Part shown: piece by piece, positions 24,764 through 35,180 of the stretch
Numbering within the stretch: position 1 is the first letter of the stretch
How the letters are laid out: every line of letters begins with the position of its first letter
DNA from: Pseudomonadota bacterium
GTDB lineage: Bacteria > Pseudomonadota > Gammaproteobacteria > Burkholderiales > Thiobacillaceae
DNA length: 64,000 nt
Assembly (NCBI GenBank): GCA_021848725.1
Contig: JAJZTS010000005.1
Span: forward strand, 23,431 to 87,430
Direction: 5' to 3'
Translations under genes and position numbers: made by a program
The notes under the pieces: generated by a model
Told to the model about the DNA's origin: nothing
The model's database searches: none
What the model saw: the letters and a program-made list of their open reading frames with translations, nothing else

Positions 24764-24775
24764 GGGAAGCCAGAT

Positions 24776-25201
24776 ATGGCCATGACTATCCATGTGGACA
24801 TCGTGAGCGCGGAAGCATCCATCTACGCCGGTTCGGCGGAGTATGTGATTGTCCCCGCCGAGATGGGCGAAGTGGGTATCCACCCGCGACATGCGCCGAT
24901 GCTCACTCGCATCAAGCCGGGTTCGGTGCGCATTAAGAAGCCGATGGAAGACGGCGAAGATGTGATCTTCGTCTCCGGCGGTATTCTTGAAGTGCAGCCG
25001 CACGTGGTTTCCATCCTGTCCGACACGGCCGTGCGCGGCGCCGACCTGGATGAGGCTCGCGCCCAGGAAGCCAAGGCCCGGGCGGAAGAGGCGATGAAGA
25101 ACCGCACCTCCGCCATGGAATACGCCCAGGCCGAGGCCGAACTCGCCGTCGCCATCGCCCAATTGCAGGCCATCGAAAAGCTGCGCAAGCAAAAGGCCTG
25201 A
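24776..25201 (+). CDS. atpC: ATP synthase F1 subunit epsilon
   Basis: A 141-residue rotor subunit that couples and can inhibit the enzyme. The beta-sandwich part contains [21 protein letters not shown] reduced here to its core [16 protein letters not shown], and the C-terminal part is two Ala/Glu-rich helices. ATG 24776 has a GGGAAG ribosome binding site; ATG 24782 is an alternative. It ends the operon and is followed by a strong terminator. Confidence 0.96.
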   Translation: MAMTIHVDIVSAEASIYAGSAEYVIVPAEMGEVGIHPRHAPMLTRIKPGSVRIKKPMEDGEDVIFVSGGILEVQPHVVSILSDTAVRGADLDEARAQEAKARAEEAMKNRTSAMEYAQAEAELAVAIAQLQAIEKLRKQKA

Positions 25202-25221
25202 TGCCGGCGCCACGGTAGTAA

Positions 25222-25252
25222 GAAAAAGGCAGCCGATCGGCTGCCTTTTTTA
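25222..25252 (+). terminator. Terminator of the atp operon
   Basis: AGGCAGCCGATCGGCTGCCT is a full palindrome with an A-tract before it and TTTTTTATT after it, a textbook intrinsic terminator, about 20 bases past the atpC stop. It separates the atp operon from glmU. Confidence 0.93.
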
Positions 25253-25301
25253 TTGGCCGGCGCCGCGTGAAGCAAGCGATTTGTTTATACTTCCAGGCCA
25301 A

Positions 25302-26684
25302 ATGAGCACACCGCTTAACGTCGTCATCCTCGCCGCCGGCAAGGGCACCCGGATGCATTCCGATCTGCCCAAGGTCCTGCACCCCTTGGCCGGCCGGCCC
25401 CTGATCGAGCACGTCATCGCCGCCGCCGACAGCCTGGCGGCGGAGCGCATCTGCGTCGTCTACGGCCATGGCGGCGACGTCTTGCCGCAGGTCGTCGGCC
25501 GCGGCGACCTGGCCTGGGTGATGCAGGAGCCCCAACTCGGCACGGGTCATGCCGTGCAACAAGCGCTGCCGAGGCTGGATCCCGCGGCGGTTGCCTTGAT
25601 CCTCTACGGCGACGTGCCGCTGATCCGGGCGGAAACCTTGCAAGAGCTGGTGTTGCTGGCGCGCGGCGACGCGTTGGCCCTGCTGACGATCAGCTTGGCC
25701 AACCCCTCGGGCTATGGCCGCATCGTGCGCAATGCGCAGGGCAGCGTCGAGCGCATCGTCGAGCACAAGGACGCGACGCCGGAAGAGCTGGCGATCCATG
25801 AGGTCAACACCGGCATCATGGCCGTGCCGGCCAAGCGGCTGAGCGCGTGGTTGGCGCGCCTGTCCAACAACAACGCGCAAGGCGAGTATTACCTGACCGA
25901 CATCATCGCGATGGCGGCGGCCGAACGGGTGCGCGTGCTGCCCTGCCACCCCGGCGCGATGTGGGAGGTGCTCGGCGTCAACAGCCGGGCCCAATTGGCC
26001 GAGTTGGAGCGCACCCATCAGCACAACCTGGCCGAGGCGCTGCTGCTGCAGGGCGTGACCTTGATCGACCCCAAGCGCATCGACATTCGCGGCGAACTGG
26101 CCTGTGGCCGCGACGTGTTGATCGACGTCAATTGCGTGTTCGAGGGCCGCGTCGCCTTGGCCGATGGCGTGAAGATCGGTGCCAACTGCGTGCTGCGGAA
26201 CGTCGAGGTTGCCGCTGGCGCGGAGATCCTGCCGTTCAGCCACCTCGATGGCGCCAAGGTCGGCGCCGATAGCCGCATCGGTCCCTATGCCCGCATCCGG
26301 CCCGGCACCGAGCTGGCGGCCGAGACCCACATCGGCAACTTCGTCGAGATCAAGAACAGCCAGGTCGGTTTCAACTCCAAGATCAACCACCTGTCTTATG
26401 TCGGCGACGCCACCGTGGGCAGCAAGGTCAACATCGGCGCCGGCACCATCACCGCCAACTACGACGGCGCCAACAAGCACCGCACCGACATCGAGGACAA
26501 CGCCTCGATCGGCTCGAATTGCGTGCTGGTGGCGCCGGTGCGGATCGGTGCGGCGGCGACCATCGGCGCCGGTTCGGTCATCAGCAAGAGCGCGCCGGCC
26601 GGCGAATTGACCGTGGCGCGGGCCAAGGCGGTGACCATTGCCGGCTGGAAACGGCCGGTGAAGAAACAGAAAGAGGGAAGCTGA
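25302..26684 (+). CDS. glmU: Bifunctional GlmU: GlcN-1-P acetyltransferase / GlcNAc-1-P uridyltransferase
   Basis: A 460-residue cytoplasmic enzyme making UDP-GlcNAc for peptidoglycan and lipopolysaccharide. The N-terminal pyrophosphorylase has [18 protein letters not shown]; the second half is a left-handed beta-helix of hexapeptide repeats with [11 protein letters not shown] and [11 protein letters not shown] of the acetyltransferase site. The ATG at 25302 gives the standard N-terminus; an in-frame TTG 21 bases earlier is less likely. glmS starts two bases after its stop, so two successive steps of one pathway are co-transcribed. Confidence 0.97.
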   Translation: MSTPLNVVILAAGKGTRMHSDLPKVLHPLAGRPLIEHVIAAADSLAAERICVVYGHGGDVLPQVVGRGDLAWVMQEPQLGTGHAVQQALPRLDPAAVALILYGDVPLIRAETLQELVLLARGDALALLTISLANPSGYGRIVRNAQGSVERIVEHKDATPEELAIHEVNTGIMAVPAKRLSAWLARLSNNNAQGEYYLTDIIAMAAAERVRVLPCHPGAMWEVLGVNSRAQLAELERTHQHNLAEALLLQGVTLIDPKRIDIRGELACGRDVLIDVNCVFEGRVALADGVKIGANCVLRNVEVAAGAEILPFSHLDGAKVGADSRIGPYARIRPGTELAAETHIGNFVEIKNSQVGFNSKINHLSYVGDATVGSKVNIGAGTITANYDGANKHRTDIEDNASIGSNCVLVAPVRIGAAATIGAGSVISKSAPAGELTVARAKAVTIAGWKRPVKKQKEGS

Positions 26685-26685
26685 C

Positions 26686-28512
26686 ATGTGCGGCATCGTC
26701 GGCGCCGTCGCCGAACGCAATGTGGTGCCCCTGTTGATCGAGGGCCTGCAACGCCTGGAATACCGGGGCTACGACTCGGCCGGCATTGCCGTGGTCGACG
26801 GCGCGATCAAGCGGGTGCGCCGGGTCGGCCGGGTCAGCGAGATGCAGAATGCGGCGGCCGCGGAGGGCCTTAGCGGCCAGATCGGCATCGGCCACACCCG
26901 TTGGGCGACGCACGGCGGCGTGACCGAGCCCAACGCCCACCCGCATATCTCCGGTAATCTCATCGCCGTGGTGCACAACGGCATCATCGAGAACCACGAG
27001 GCCATTCGAGCCGAGCTCAAGCAGCTGGGTTATGCCTTCGAGTCGCAGACTGACACCGAGGTCATCGCTCATTTGGTGCATCACCGCTACCAGCAGAACC
27101 ATGATTTGTTCGCCGCGGTGGAAGCCGCCGTGCGCGAATTGGTCGGGGCCTATGCCATCGCCGTGGTCGCCCTGGATCAGCCCGACTTGATGGTCTGCGC
27201 CCGGATGGGCTGTCCCCTGCTGATTGGCCGTGGCGAGCACGAGAACTTCATCGCCTCCGATGTCTCCGCCGTGCTGTCCAGCACCCGGCGGGTGATCTAT
27301 CTGGAAGAAGGCGACGTGGTCGCTGTGCGCCGCGACGGTATCGTCATTCACGATCAGGCCGGGCGGACGGTCGAGCGCGGCGAACACGTCAGCGACGTCT
27401 CCATCGCCTCGCTCGAACTGGGCCCCTACAGTCATTACATGCAGAAAGAGATCCACGAGCAGCCGCGCGCCTTGGCCGATACCATCGAGGCCGTGCTCGA
27501 CGAGGGCTTCAGCCCGGCCCTGTTCGGCGAGGGCGCTGCCGGCGTGCTGGGGCAGGTCGAGGGCGTGCAGATCCTCGCTTGCGGCACCAGTTATTACGCC
27601 GGCTCGGTCGCCCGCTATTGGATCGAGGCCATCGCCGGCCTGCCCTGCCAGGTCGAGATCGCCAGCGAATACCGTTATCGCCCGGCGGTGGCCAACCCCA
27701 AGCATCTGGTCGTGACCATTTCCCAGTCGGGCGAGACCCTGGACACGCTGGAAGCGCTGAAATATGCCAAGAGCCTGGGTCACGATCTGACCCTGGCCAT
27801 CTGCAACGTGCAGGAGAGCGCCATCCCGCGTGCCTCGCGCTTGGTGTTCTATACCCGGGCCGGCGCCGAAATCGGCGTCGCTTCGACCAAGGCCTTCACC
27901 ACCCAGCTGGTCGCCCTGTTCATCTTGGCGGTGACCTTGGCCAAGCAGCGCGGCCGAATCGACGACGAACAGCAAGCGGCCTATCTTGAGGCCTTGCGTC
28001 ATCTGCCCGGCAGCGTGCAGCACGCCCTCAACCTGGAGCCGCAGATCAAGCTATGGGCCGAGCAATTCGGCGGCAAACAGCACGCCTTGTTCCTCGGCCG
28101 CGGTCTGCATTACCCGATTGCGCTGGAAGGCGCGCTCAAGCTCAAGGAAATCTCCTATATTCATGCCGAGGCCTATCCGGCCGGCGAGCTGAAGCACGGC
28201 CCCTTGGCGCTCGTCGACAGTGAAATGCCGGTCGTGGTGATCGCGCCCAACGACAGCCTGTTGGAAAAGGTGAAGTCGAACATGCAGGAGGTGCGGGCGC
28301 GTGGCGGCGAGCTGTTCGTGTTCGCCGATCTCGACAGCCACTTCACCGACTCCGAGGGCGTGCACGTGATCCGCACCCCGCGCCACGTCGGCGTGCTGTC
28401 GCCGGTGGTCCATGCCATTCCGGTGCAGTTGTTGGCATATCATGCCGCCTTGGTCAAAGGCACGGATGTCGACAAGCCCCGCAATCTGGCGAAATCGGTC
28501 ACTGTGGAGTAA
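26686..28512 (+). CDS. glmS: Glutamine-fructose-6-phosphate aminotransferase (isomerizing)
   Basis: A 608-residue enzyme converting fructose-6-P and glutamine to glucosamine-6-P. The N-terminal glutaminase begins MCGIVGAV with the Cys nucleophile at position 2; the C-terminal half has two SIS sugar-isomerase domains with CGTSYYAG and SQSGETLDT. The end reads [13 protein letters not shown], the family tail. A GAGGGAAG ribosome binding site overlaps the glmU end. No glmS ribozyme is seen, as expected outside Gram-positives. Confidence 0.98.
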   Translation: MCGIVGAVAERNVVPLLIEGLQRLEYRGYDSAGIAVVDGAIKRVRRVGRVSEMQNAAAAEGLSGQIGIGHTRWATHGGVTEPNAHPHISGNLIAVVHNGIIENHEAIRAELKQLGYAFESQTDTEVIAHLVHHRYQQNHDLFAAVEAAVRELVGAYAIAVVALDQPDLMVCARMGCPLLIGRGEHENFIASDVSAVLSSTRRVIYLEEGDVVAVRRDGIVIHDQAGRTVERGEHVSDVSIASLELGPYSHYMQKEIHEQPRALADTIEAVLDEGFSPALFGEGAAGVLGQVEGVQILACGTSYYAGSVARYWIEAIAGLPCQVEIASEYRYRPAVANPKHLVVTISQSGETLDTLEALKYAKSLGHDLTLAICNVQESAIPRASRLVFYTRAGAEIGVASTKAFTTQLVALFILAVTLAKQRGRIDDEQQAAYLEALRHLPGSVQHALNLEPQIKLWAEQFGGKQHALFLGRGLHYPIALEGALKLKEISYIHAEAYPAGELKHGPLALVDSEMPVVVIAPNDSLLEKVKSNMQEVRARGGELFVFADLDSHFTDSEGVHVIRTPRHVGVLSPVVHAIPVQLLAYHAALVKGTDVDKPRNLAKSVTVE

Positions 28513-28543
28513 GCCGCGACGCGGCGGGTGCATCGTGACAGGC

Positions 28544-29140
28544 ATGAAACAGCACGTCGTGATTCCCGGCTTTCTTCAAGCAGAGGAAGTCGATGCCCTG
28601 GTGCGAGAGGCGAAAGAAGCGGAGTCGGAATACCGCACCAATCGTGGTGGCAATACCTACTGCACTGTGGCCTGGATCAAATACGATTATCGCGGGTTCA
28701 AGGACCTGACCGCCCGGCTGGATGCGCTGGTGGAGCAGCAGAACGCAGCGCGCTTTGGCATTCCGAACATTGTCCCCTTCACCGGGCAATATCAGTACAC
28801 CGATTATCACGAGCCGGGTGACGCCTATGGCTGGCACACCGATAGCGGGGAGAAACCGGAGTATTTGGCAAGGCGGCGCCTGACCGTCACCATTGCGCTT
28901 TCCGATGGGAGCGAATACGAGGGCGGCGGCTTCGAGCTTTCGGATCATTGCGGGCACAGCGCAGCACCCAATCCCTCGTCGATTTATGCCAGCGCGCCGT
29001 CGCTCGACGACTCGGAGGGGTTGTTATTGCGTCGCAAGGGGACGTTGACGATGTTCCCCGCCAATCGCATGCACAGGGCGCTGCCGGTCCTTTCCGGCAG
29101 CCGCAAGGTGCTGGTCTGCTGGGTATCTAGCTCGGAGTGA
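28544..29140 (+). CDS. 2-oxoglutarate/Fe(II)-dependent oxygenase, prolyl 4-hydroxylase type
   Basis: A 198-residue protein with a jelly-roll oxygenase pattern. The iron ligands appear as HTD in YGWHTDSGE and a distal His in NRMHRALPV, with an Arg (SGSRKVLVCW) placed to bind 2-oxoglutarate. The middle contains GQYQYTDYHEPGD. Such enzymes hydroxylate proteins or small molecules; the substrate here cannot be inferred. The ATG at 28544 begins MKQHVVIPGFL; earlier in-frame codons overlap glmS. It lies about 30 bases after glmS and may be read from the same transcript. Confidence 0.85.
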   Translation: MKQHVVIPGFLQAEEVDALVREAKEAESEYRTNRGGNTYCTVAWIKYDYRGFKDLTARLDALVEQQNAARFGIPNIVPFTGQYQYTDYHEPGDAYGWHTDSGEKPEYLARRRLTVTIALSDGSEYEGGGFELSDHCGHSAAPNPSSIYASAPSLDDSEGLLLRRKGTLTMFPANRMHRALPVLSGSRKVLVCWVSSSE

Positions 29141-29301
29141 TCGGCCAAGACATCGGATAATGCGGTCCAAGGCGGCGAAGCCGAATATCGAGCCGGGCGG
29201 CTCGAGCGGCGGCGTCAAAACCGGCGCCACCGGGGCAGCAGGTTTCCTCCCGCTGCCGTTCTAGACTATTCTGTGTCGGATATGAAATAGAAGGAGACAC
29301 C

Positions 29302-30063
29302 ATGGCAGTCGTTGCGGTCTTCAACCAGAAAGGCGGCGTAGGCAAGACCACCACCACGCTCAACGTGGCGGCCGCGCTCATGCTGCTGGAGCGGCAGCCG
29401 ATCTTGATCGACCTCGATCCGCAGGCCCACTTGAGCCTGGCCTTGGGGTTGAAGCACTTGCCGGGCGATGCCTGCGTCTCGGCCTACTTTCTGCACGACA
29501 AGCCGCTATCCAGCCTGGTCCGGCAACTGCCCAGCGGTCTGCGCATCATCTCCGGCCACCCGGACCTGGCCAAGGTCGATTCCATGTTGGGCGGCGTCAA
29601 GGGTGTGGCGGCCAAGCTGCGCAATGGCTTGAGCCAATTGGCCAGCAGCGATAGCCCCGTGCTGATCGATTGCGCGCCGGCCTTGTCGGTGTTGACCTTG
29701 AATGCCTTGTTCGCCTCCGACCGGGTGCTGATTCCGGTCACCTCCGACTATCTGGCCATGCAGGGCCTGCACCGTACCGAGATCGCGCTGCGCGTGCTGG
29801 AAAAACCGCTGGGCCGGCCGATCGAGCGACGCATGGTGATCACCCGCTATGCCGAGGACAAACCGCAATGCCGCGATGCGCTGGCGACCTTGAAGCAACG
29901 CTATGTGAACGAATTGACCGAGGCCAAGATCGGCGACGACCTCGCGCTGGCCGAGAGCCCGGCCCACGGGATGGACATCTTCGCCTATGCCGCCGACTCC
30001 GCCGGCGCGCACGATTACCGCGTGTTGACCATGGAGCTGCTGTCCAAGGGTTTCTTCCAGTAA
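29302..30063 (+). CDS. Orphan ParA-family (MinD/ParA) ATPase
   Basis: A 253-residue P-loop ATPase with deviant Walker A QKGGVGKTTTTLNVA near the N-terminus, then LIDLDPQAHLSLALGL and VLIDCAPALSVLTLNAL. It resembles the ParA at 16.7 kb but no parB or DNA-binding partner is adjacent. Stand-alone ParA relatives often position protein complexes such as chemoreceptor or carboxysome clusters; the cargo is unknown here. The ribosome binding site AAGGAG is strong. The 160 bp upstream of it hold no other gene. Confidence 0.9.
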   Translation: MAVVAVFNQKGGVGKTTTTLNVAAALMLLERQPILIDLDPQAHLSLALGLKHLPGDACVSAYFLHDKPLSSLVRQLPSGLRIISGHPDLAKVDSMLGGVKGVAAKLRNGLSQLASSDSPVLIDCAPALSVLTLNALFASDRVLIPVTSDYLAMQGLHRTEIALRVLEKPLGRPIERRMVITRYAEDKPQCRDALATLKQRYVNELTEAKIGDDLALAESPAHGMDIFAYAADSAGAHDYRVLTMELLSKGFFQ

Positions 30064-30176
30064 GCCGCCGCGGCGCACGCCGTGCGCCAGCGATAGGGAA
30101 GGGGCCAAGGCAACGCGTGATCGACGGCGATAACCCGGTTCCGGGCGTATAGCTGGACGATGTGAGAGGAGAGGCC

Positions 30177-30626
30177 ATGAATCGCGCCACCTTGATCCTG
30201 CTGATCGATATCGTGGCCTTCGTCGGCTTCGTTTTCCTCACCACGACCGGCATTCTGCTGCACTACCTATTGCCCCCCGGCAGCGGCCGCTGGTCCGAGG
30301 TCTGGTCGCTCAGCCGGCACGACTGGGGCGCGATCCACTTCTGGATCTCAGTCGCCTTTTTCGCTGTCCTCTCCGCGCATCTGATTCTGCATTGGCGCGT
30401 CGCGCTTGGTCTGCTCAGGGGCCATAGGCCGGAGCAGACGAACTGGCGTATTGCGCTGGGCCTGGTCGCGCTGGTGGCGATTGTCCTGCTGGCAGTGGCG
30501 CCGCTATTCGGCGCAAGCGAAACCGGCGGTGGCGGTATTGGACTCAATCAGCGCGTTAGCGATGAACAGGCGCCTGTACCGCGCGGACCGGGGCAGGGCA
30601 GCGGCTATCGGGGCGGCCAGGAATAG
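30177..30626 (+). CDS. DUF4405 family membrane protein
   Basis: A 149-residue protein with about three membrane segments (LILLIDIVAFVGFVFLTTTG, FWISVAFFAVLSAHLILHW, IALGLVALVAIVLLAVAPLF). His residues HY, IHFW and HLILHW in or near membrane edges recall the heme-like arrangement of the DUF4405 / cytochrome b-like group. A soluble Gly-rich tail follows. The ATG at 30177 has a GAGAGG ribosome binding site; the in-frame start 15 bases earlier is less favoured. It follows the orphan ParA gene and converges on ampG. Electron-transfer function is only suggested. Confidence 0.78.
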   Translation: MNRATLILLIDIVAFVGFVFLTTTGILLHYLLPPGSGRWSEVWSLSRHDWGAIHFWISVAFFAVLSAHLILHWRVALGLLRGHRPEQTNWRIALGLVALVAIVLLAVAPLFGASETGGGGIGLNQRVSDEQAPVPRGPGQGSGYRGGQE

Positions 30627-30633
30627 GCCCGTA

Positions 30634-32130
30634 TCAGCGATGCGCCCCTAACGCAGTAATCGTTCTGCGCATCCACCAGACCATCGCCAGGCCGGGCACG
30701 GCCGCCAAGGTCGAGAACACGAAGAACATCGGCCAGCCGATGGCTTCCGACAACACGCCGGACAGCGGGCTGACATAGATGCGGCCGACCGCCGCCAGGG
30801 CCGAGAGCAGGGCGTAGTGGGTGGCGGTGTACTTGTGGTTGCACAGGCCCATCAACAGCGCGACGAAGGCGGCGGTGCCCATGCCGCTGGCGATGTTCTC
30901 GAAGGCGATCGCGGCCATCAACAGGCCATCGATCTCGGTGGCTTTGTCCAAGGCAACAAAACCCAGGTCGAACGGCGGCAACATGAAGCTGCCCCAGGCG
31001 CCCTTGCCCGCCACGGCCAGCAGCCAGAAACCGAGGTTGGACACCAATTGCAACACGCCGAAGGCCAGCAGCGCTTGGTACAGATTGATCCGCAGCATCA
31101 CCGCGCCGGCGGCCAGCGCGCCGAAGATGGTCAGCCAGATGCCGATCACCTTGTTGACGATGCCGACCTCGGCCTGGCTGAACAACATGCCCTTGATCAG
31201 GAAGGGCGTGGTCAGCGTGCCGGCGAAGGCATCGCCCAGCTTGTACAGCACGATCAGCAGCAGAAAGGCCCAGGCGTTCTGTTGAGTGAAGAAGCTGTCG
31301 AGCGAGCGGTTCAGGGTCTCGAAGCCGACCCGGCGCGCGGCCCAATAAGCGAGAGGCAGCGCGCCGGCGATGCCAGCCAGGATGAACAACAACTGAATCC
31401 ACTTGTTCGGGTCGGCCGGGTCGAGGCCGATCAGCGTGAGCAGGCCGCGGGCGAGGAACCAGCCGACCGCGACGCCGGCGAGCATGGCGGCAAAACCCAG
31501 GAGTTCTTTTTTCGGGTCGGAGGCCAAGGGCTTCGAGGCGCTGTTGACCCGGGGCAGGGTGAGCAGCGAGACCGCGGCCGCGGCCAGCATGATGCCGGCC
31601 ATCACCATATACACCCGCGACCAGCTGCCCCACTGCTCGGCCCAGATCAGGGCGACGCCGCCGGCCAGGATCATCGCCAGCCGGTAGCCGAATACCGACA
31701 GCGAACCGCCCAGGCCGCGCTCGTGCGGGTCGAGCACATCGGTGCGGTAGGCGTCGATCACCACGTCCTGCGAGGCGGACAGGAAGGCGATGCACAATGC
31801 GGCCAATGCGAACAGGCCGGGCGCGCCGCTCGGCGACAGCCCGGCCATCCAGGCCAGTGCGGCGGCCAGGCCGAGCTGGCTTAGCACCAGCCAGCCGCGC
31901 CGGCGGCCTAAGAGCGGCGGTTCGAACCGGTCCATCAGCGGCGCCCAGAGGAATTTGAAGGTATAGGGCACGCCGACCAGGCCGAGAAAACCGATGGTCG
32001 CGATATCGACGCCGTCGACCGACAGCCAAGCCTGCATGGCCTGGCCGGTTAGCGACAAAGGTAATCCAGAAGCGAAGCCGAGAAAGAGCACGGCGGCGAG
32101 GCGGTGAAAGGCGGCGAAGGATTGGGGCAT
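30634..32130 (-). CDS. ampG: Muropeptide permease AmpG-like MFS transporter
   Basis: A 498-residue multi-spanning membrane protein. The N-terminus AAVLFLGFASGLPLSLTGQAM and DVVIDAYRTDVLD are AmpG signatures; about 12 to 14 hydrophobic segments are visible. AmpG imports anhydro-muropeptides for cell-wall recycling. Start is the ATG at 32130, which overlaps the stop of xth by one base, so it is coupled to xth. No ampC or ampD is nearby. Confidence 0.9.
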   Translation of the reverse strand: MPQSFAAFHRLAAVLFLGFASGLPLSLTGQAMQAWLSVDGVDIATIGFLGLVGVPYTFKFLWAPLMDRFEPPLLGRRRGWLVLSQLGLAAALAWMAGLSPSGAPGLFALAALCIAFLSASQDVVIDAYRTDVLDPHERGLGGSLSVFGYRLAMILAGGVALIWAEQWGSWSRVYMVMAGIMLAAAAVSLLTLPRVNSASKPLASDPKKELLGFAAMLAGVAVGWFLARGLLTLIGLDPADPNKWIQLLFILAGIAGALPLAYWAARRVGFETLNRSLDSFFTQQNAWAFLLLIVLYKLGDAFAGTLTTPFLIKGMLFSQAEVGIVNKVIGIWLTIFGALAAGAVMLRINLYQALLAFGVLQLVSNLGFWLLAVAGKGAWGSFMLPPFDLGFVALDKATEIDGLLMAAIAFENIASGMGTAAFVALLMGLCNHKYTATHYALLSALAAVGRIYVSPLSGVLSEAIGWPMFFVFSTLAAVPGLAMVWWMRRTITALGAHR

Positions 32131-32909
32131 CAGAGTTCGGCCGCGTAGTCGACGATCAACGGGGCGTGGTCGGAGAAACGTTCTGCCTTGTACACCGAGG
32201 CGGCGGTGGCCTTGGCTGCGATACCGGGCGTGGCGATCTGGTAATCGATGCGCCAGCCGACGTTTTTGGCCCAGGCCTGGCCGCGGTTGCTCCACCAGGT
32301 GTAGGCCTCGCCTTCGGCCTCGGGGTAGAGCCGGCGATAGACGTCGACGTAGCCCAGCTTATCGAACAGCTCGCCGATCCAGGCCCGTTCCTCGGGCAGG
32401 AAGCCGGAGTTCTTCAGGTTGCCCTTCCAGTTCTTGAGGTCGATCTCGCGATGGGCGATGTTCCAGTCGCCGCAGACGATGACCTCGCGGCCGGATTGCC
32501 GCAGTTGCTCCAGGTGCGGCCAGAACCGGTCCATGAAGCTGAACTTCACCGTCTGCCGTTCCTCCGAGCTGGAGCCGGAGGGCAGGTAGACGGAAACGAC
32601 TGAGGTGTTGCCGAACACCGCCTCGATATAGCGGCCTTCCATGTCGATGTCGGCGATGCCCAGGCCCTCGATGATTTGATCGGGCTGGCGTTTGCAGTAG
32701 AGGCCGACGCCGCTGTAGCCCTTCTTCTCGGCATAGTGGAAGTAGCCGTAATAGCCTTCGGGATTGAGCATGGGCTTGGTCATGTCGCCGACCTGGGCCT
32801 TGAGCTCCTGCAGGCAGAGCACGTCGGCATTCTGTCGGGGCAGCCAGTCGAAAAAGCCCTTGCGGCCGGCGGAGCGGATGCCGTTCAAATTGGCGGTTAC
32901 AATTCGCAT
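32130..32909 (-). CDS. xth: Exodeoxyribonuclease III
   Basis: A 259-residue AP endonuclease/exonuclease of the exonuclease III family acting in base-excision repair. Motifs are TANLNGIRSAGRKGF at the N-terminus, LCLQELKAQ (metal Glu), VCGDWNIAHREIDL and WSNRGQAWAKNVGWRIDY, with SDHAPLIVDY at the end. The start at 32909 is set by the conserved N-terminus. It is divergent from pyrE across 154 bp that hold an inverted repeat. Confidence 0.95.
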   Translation of the reverse strand: MRIVTANLNGIRSAGRKGFFDWLPRQNADVLCLQELKAQVGDMTKPMLNPEGYYGYFHYAEKKGYSGVGLYCKRQPDQIIEGLGIADIDMEGRYIEAVFGNTSVVSVYLPSGSSSEERQTVKFSFMDRFWPHLEQLRQSGREVIVCGDWNIAHREIDLKNWKGNLKNSGFLPEERAWIGELFDKLGYVDVYRRLYPEAEGEAYTWWSNRGQAWAKNVGWRIDYQIATPGIAAKATAASVYKAERFSDHAPLIVDYAAEL

Positions 32910-32922
32910 CGTTCTATTCTCA

Positions 32923-33040
32923 ACCGCAAAGGACGCAGAGGTCACAAAGAATTCGACGATTCGGTCTGGGGGCACCGAGCGGCGCCCCGCTAGTCAAGCC
33001 GGCTCTTTGTTATCTTCGTGTTCTTCGCGCCCTTTGCGGT
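32923..33040. repeat. Inverted repeat of the ACCGCAAAGG type between xth and pyrE
   Basis: ACCGCAAAGGACGCAGAGG (from 32923) faces its near complement at 33021-33040 (TTCTTCGCGCCCTTTGCGGT). The arms match at about 15 of 20 positions, with roughly 80 bases between them. This type of dispersed CCGCAAAGG element is common in intergenic DNA of several bacterial groups. It occupies most of the divergent xth-pyrE spacer, including the promoter zone. Confidence 0.65.
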
Positions 33041-33063
33041 AAATCGTTTTTTCAGGAACCCGT

Positions 33064-33705
33064 ATGCAGGATTACAAGCGAGAGTTTATCGAATTCGCCA
33101 TCGCCCAGCAGGTGCTGCTGTTCGGCGAGTTCAAGACCAAGGCCGGGCGCCTGAGCCCGTATTTCTTCAACGCCGGCCTGTTCAACGACGGCGTGGCCCT
33201 GAAGCGCCTCGGTGAATTCTACGCGAAAGCCATCCTCGATTCCGGCGTCGCCTTCGACGGCCTGTTCGGCCCGGCCTACAAGGGCATTCCGCTGGTCGCC
33301 ACCATCGCCGTGGCCATGGCCGACCTGGGCCGCAACGTGCCGTTCAGCTTCAACCGGAAAGAGGCCAAGGACCATGGCGAGGGCGGCAGCATCGTCGGCG
33401 CGCCGCTGGCGGGCCGCATGCTGATCGTCGACGACGTGATCTCGGCCGGCACCTCGGTGCGCGAATCGGTGCAGTTGATCAAGACGGCGGGCGCCACGCC
33501 CTGCGGCGTGGCCATCGCGCTCGACCGCATGGAGCGCGGCCAGGGCGAATTGTCGGCGGTGCAGGAGGTGCAGCAACAACATGGCCTGCCGGTGATCAGC
33601 ATCGTCAACCTGGACGATCTGACCGCGTATTTGAGCGACAAACCGGCGTGGCGCGAGACGCTGGACGCGATCAAACGCTATCGCGCCCAGTACGGGGTGA
33701 CCTGA
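33064..33705 (+). CDS. pyrE: Orotate phosphoribosyltransferase
   Basis: A 213-residue enzyme making orotidine-5'-phosphate in pyrimidine synthesis. The PRPP-binding loop is [15 protein letters not shown] and the catalytic loop region is [17 protein letters not shown]. Start [15 protein letters not shown] is typical. It converges with gatB, six bases apart. Confidence 0.97.
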   Translation: MQDYKREFIEFAIAQQVLLFGEFKTKAGRLSPYFFNAGLFNDGVALKRLGEFYAKAILDSGVAFDGLFGPAYKGIPLVATIAVAMADLGRNVPFSFNRKEAKDHGEGGSIVGAPLAGRMLIVDDVISAGTSVRESVQLIKTAGATPCGVAIALDRMERGQGELSAVQEVQQQHGLPVISIVNLDDLTAYLSDKPAWRETLDAIKRYRAQYGVT

Positions 33706-33711
33706 AGGCCG

Positions 33712-35178
33712 TTAACCGGCCAGCTTCTTTTTCAGCAGTTCGTTGACCTGGGCCGGGTTGGCCTTGCCGCGGGAGGCCTTCATCACCTGGCCGACCAGGG
33801 CGTTGAAGGCCTTGTCCTTGCCGGCACGGAACTCCTCGACCGATTTCTGATTCGCGGCCAGCACCTCGTCGATGATCTTTTCGATCTCGCCCGAATCGGA
33901 CATCTGCTTCAGGCCGCGGGCCTCGATGATCGCGTCGGCCTCGCCCTCGCCGGCCCACATCGCGGCGAACACCTCTTTCGCCAGCCTGGCATTCAGGGTG
34001 TTATCGGCAGACCGTTTGAGCAAGCCGGCCAACGAATCGGGCGAAATGGGCGATTGGGCAATGCTCAGATCGGCCTTGTTAAGGGCCGAGGCAAGTTCGC
34101 CGTTCATCCAGTTCGCGACATGCTTGGCGCCGACTGTGAGGTCATCGGTATTCAAGGTCTTGAGCGCAGCCTCGAAATAATTCGCATGTGCCAGTGATTG
34201 CGTGAGCAGACCGGCATCGTAGGCGGAGAGCAGATAATCTTGTTGATAGCGGGCCTGTTTGGCCTGCGGCAGCTCGGGCAGCTCGCCCTGCATCTGCGCA
34301 ATCAAGTCGTCGTCGAGCCGCACCGGCAGCAGGTCGGGGTCCGGGAAGTAGCGGTAGTCGTGCGCCTCCTCCTTGGTCCGCATCATCCGGGTCTCGCCGG
34401 TGTCCGGGTCGAACAGCACGGTGGCCTGCTGGATCTTGTGGCCGTCCTCGATCTGCTCGATCTGCCAGCGCACCTCGTAGTCGATGGCCTGTTCCAGGAA
34501 GCGGAAGGAGTTCAAGTTCTTGATCTCGCGCCGGGTGCCGAATTCCTGCTGGCCCTTGGGGCGGACCGAGACGTTGGCGTCGACCCGGAAGCTGCCTTCC
34601 TGCATGTTGCCGTCGCAGATGCCGATCCAGGTAACTAAATTATGCAGCGCCTTGGCATAGGCCACGGCCTCCTTGGCCGAGCGCATGTCCGGCTCGGACA
34701 CGATTTCCAACAGCGGGGTGCCGGCGCGGTTCAAGTCGATGCCGGTCATGCCGTGGAAGTCCTCGTGCAGCGACTTGCCGGCGTCTTCTTCCAGGTGGGC
34801 GCGGGTCAGGCGCACGGTCTTGCTTTCGGCCTGCCCAGATTCGGATGAGGGGACCTGAATGGTCAGCGCGCCGCCCTCGACGATGGGCAGCTCGAACTGG
34901 CTGATCTGGTAGCCCTTGGGCAGGTCGGGGTAGAAGTAGTTCTTGCGGGCGAAGAGGTTGACTCGGTTCAGCTTGGCGCCGATGGCCAGGCCGAACTTGA
35001 CCGCGCGCTCGACCGCGCCCTGGTTCAACACCGGCAGCACGCCGGGCAGGGCGAGGTCCACCGCGCAGGCCTGGGTGTTGGGTTCGGCGCCGAAGGCAAT
35101 CGAGGCGCCGGAGAAGATCTTCGACTGGGTAGTGAGCTGGGTGTGGACCTCAAGCCCGATAACGGTTTCCCATTGCAT
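33712..35178 (-). CDS. gatB: Asp-tRNA(Asn)/Glu-tRNA(Gln) amidotransferase subunit B
   Basis: A 488-residue subunit that binds misacylated tRNA and activates the acid side chain. Start [15 protein letters not shown], then [18 protein letters not shown] and LRVD-like segments, with the C-terminal YqeY/GatB tail ending LLKKKLAG. It follows gatA by two bases on the minus strand. Confidence 0.97.
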   Translation of the reverse strand: MQWETVIGLEVHTQLTTQSKIFSGASIAFGAEPNTQACAVDLALPGVLPVLNQGAVERAVKFGLAIGAKLNRVNLFARKNYFYPDLPKGYQISQFELPIVEGGALTIQVPSSESGQAESKTVRLTRAHLEEDAGKSLHEDFHGMTGIDLNRAGTPLLEIVSEPDMRSAKEAVAYAKALHNLVTWIGICDGNMQEGSFRVDANVSVRPKGQQEFGTRREIKNLNSFRFLEQAIDYEVRWQIEQIEDGHKIQQATVLFDPDTGETRMMRTKEEAHDYRYFPDPDLLPVRLDDDLIAQMQGELPELPQAKQARYQQDYLLSAYDAGLLTQSLAHANYFEAALKTLNTDDLTVGAKHVANWMNGELASALNKADLSIAQSPISPDSLAGLLKRSADNTLNARLAKEVFAAMWAGEGEADAIIEARGLKQMSDSGEIEKIIDEVLAANQKSVEEFRAGKDKAFNALVGQVMKASRGKANPAQVNELLKKKLAG

Positions 35179-35180
35179 GG

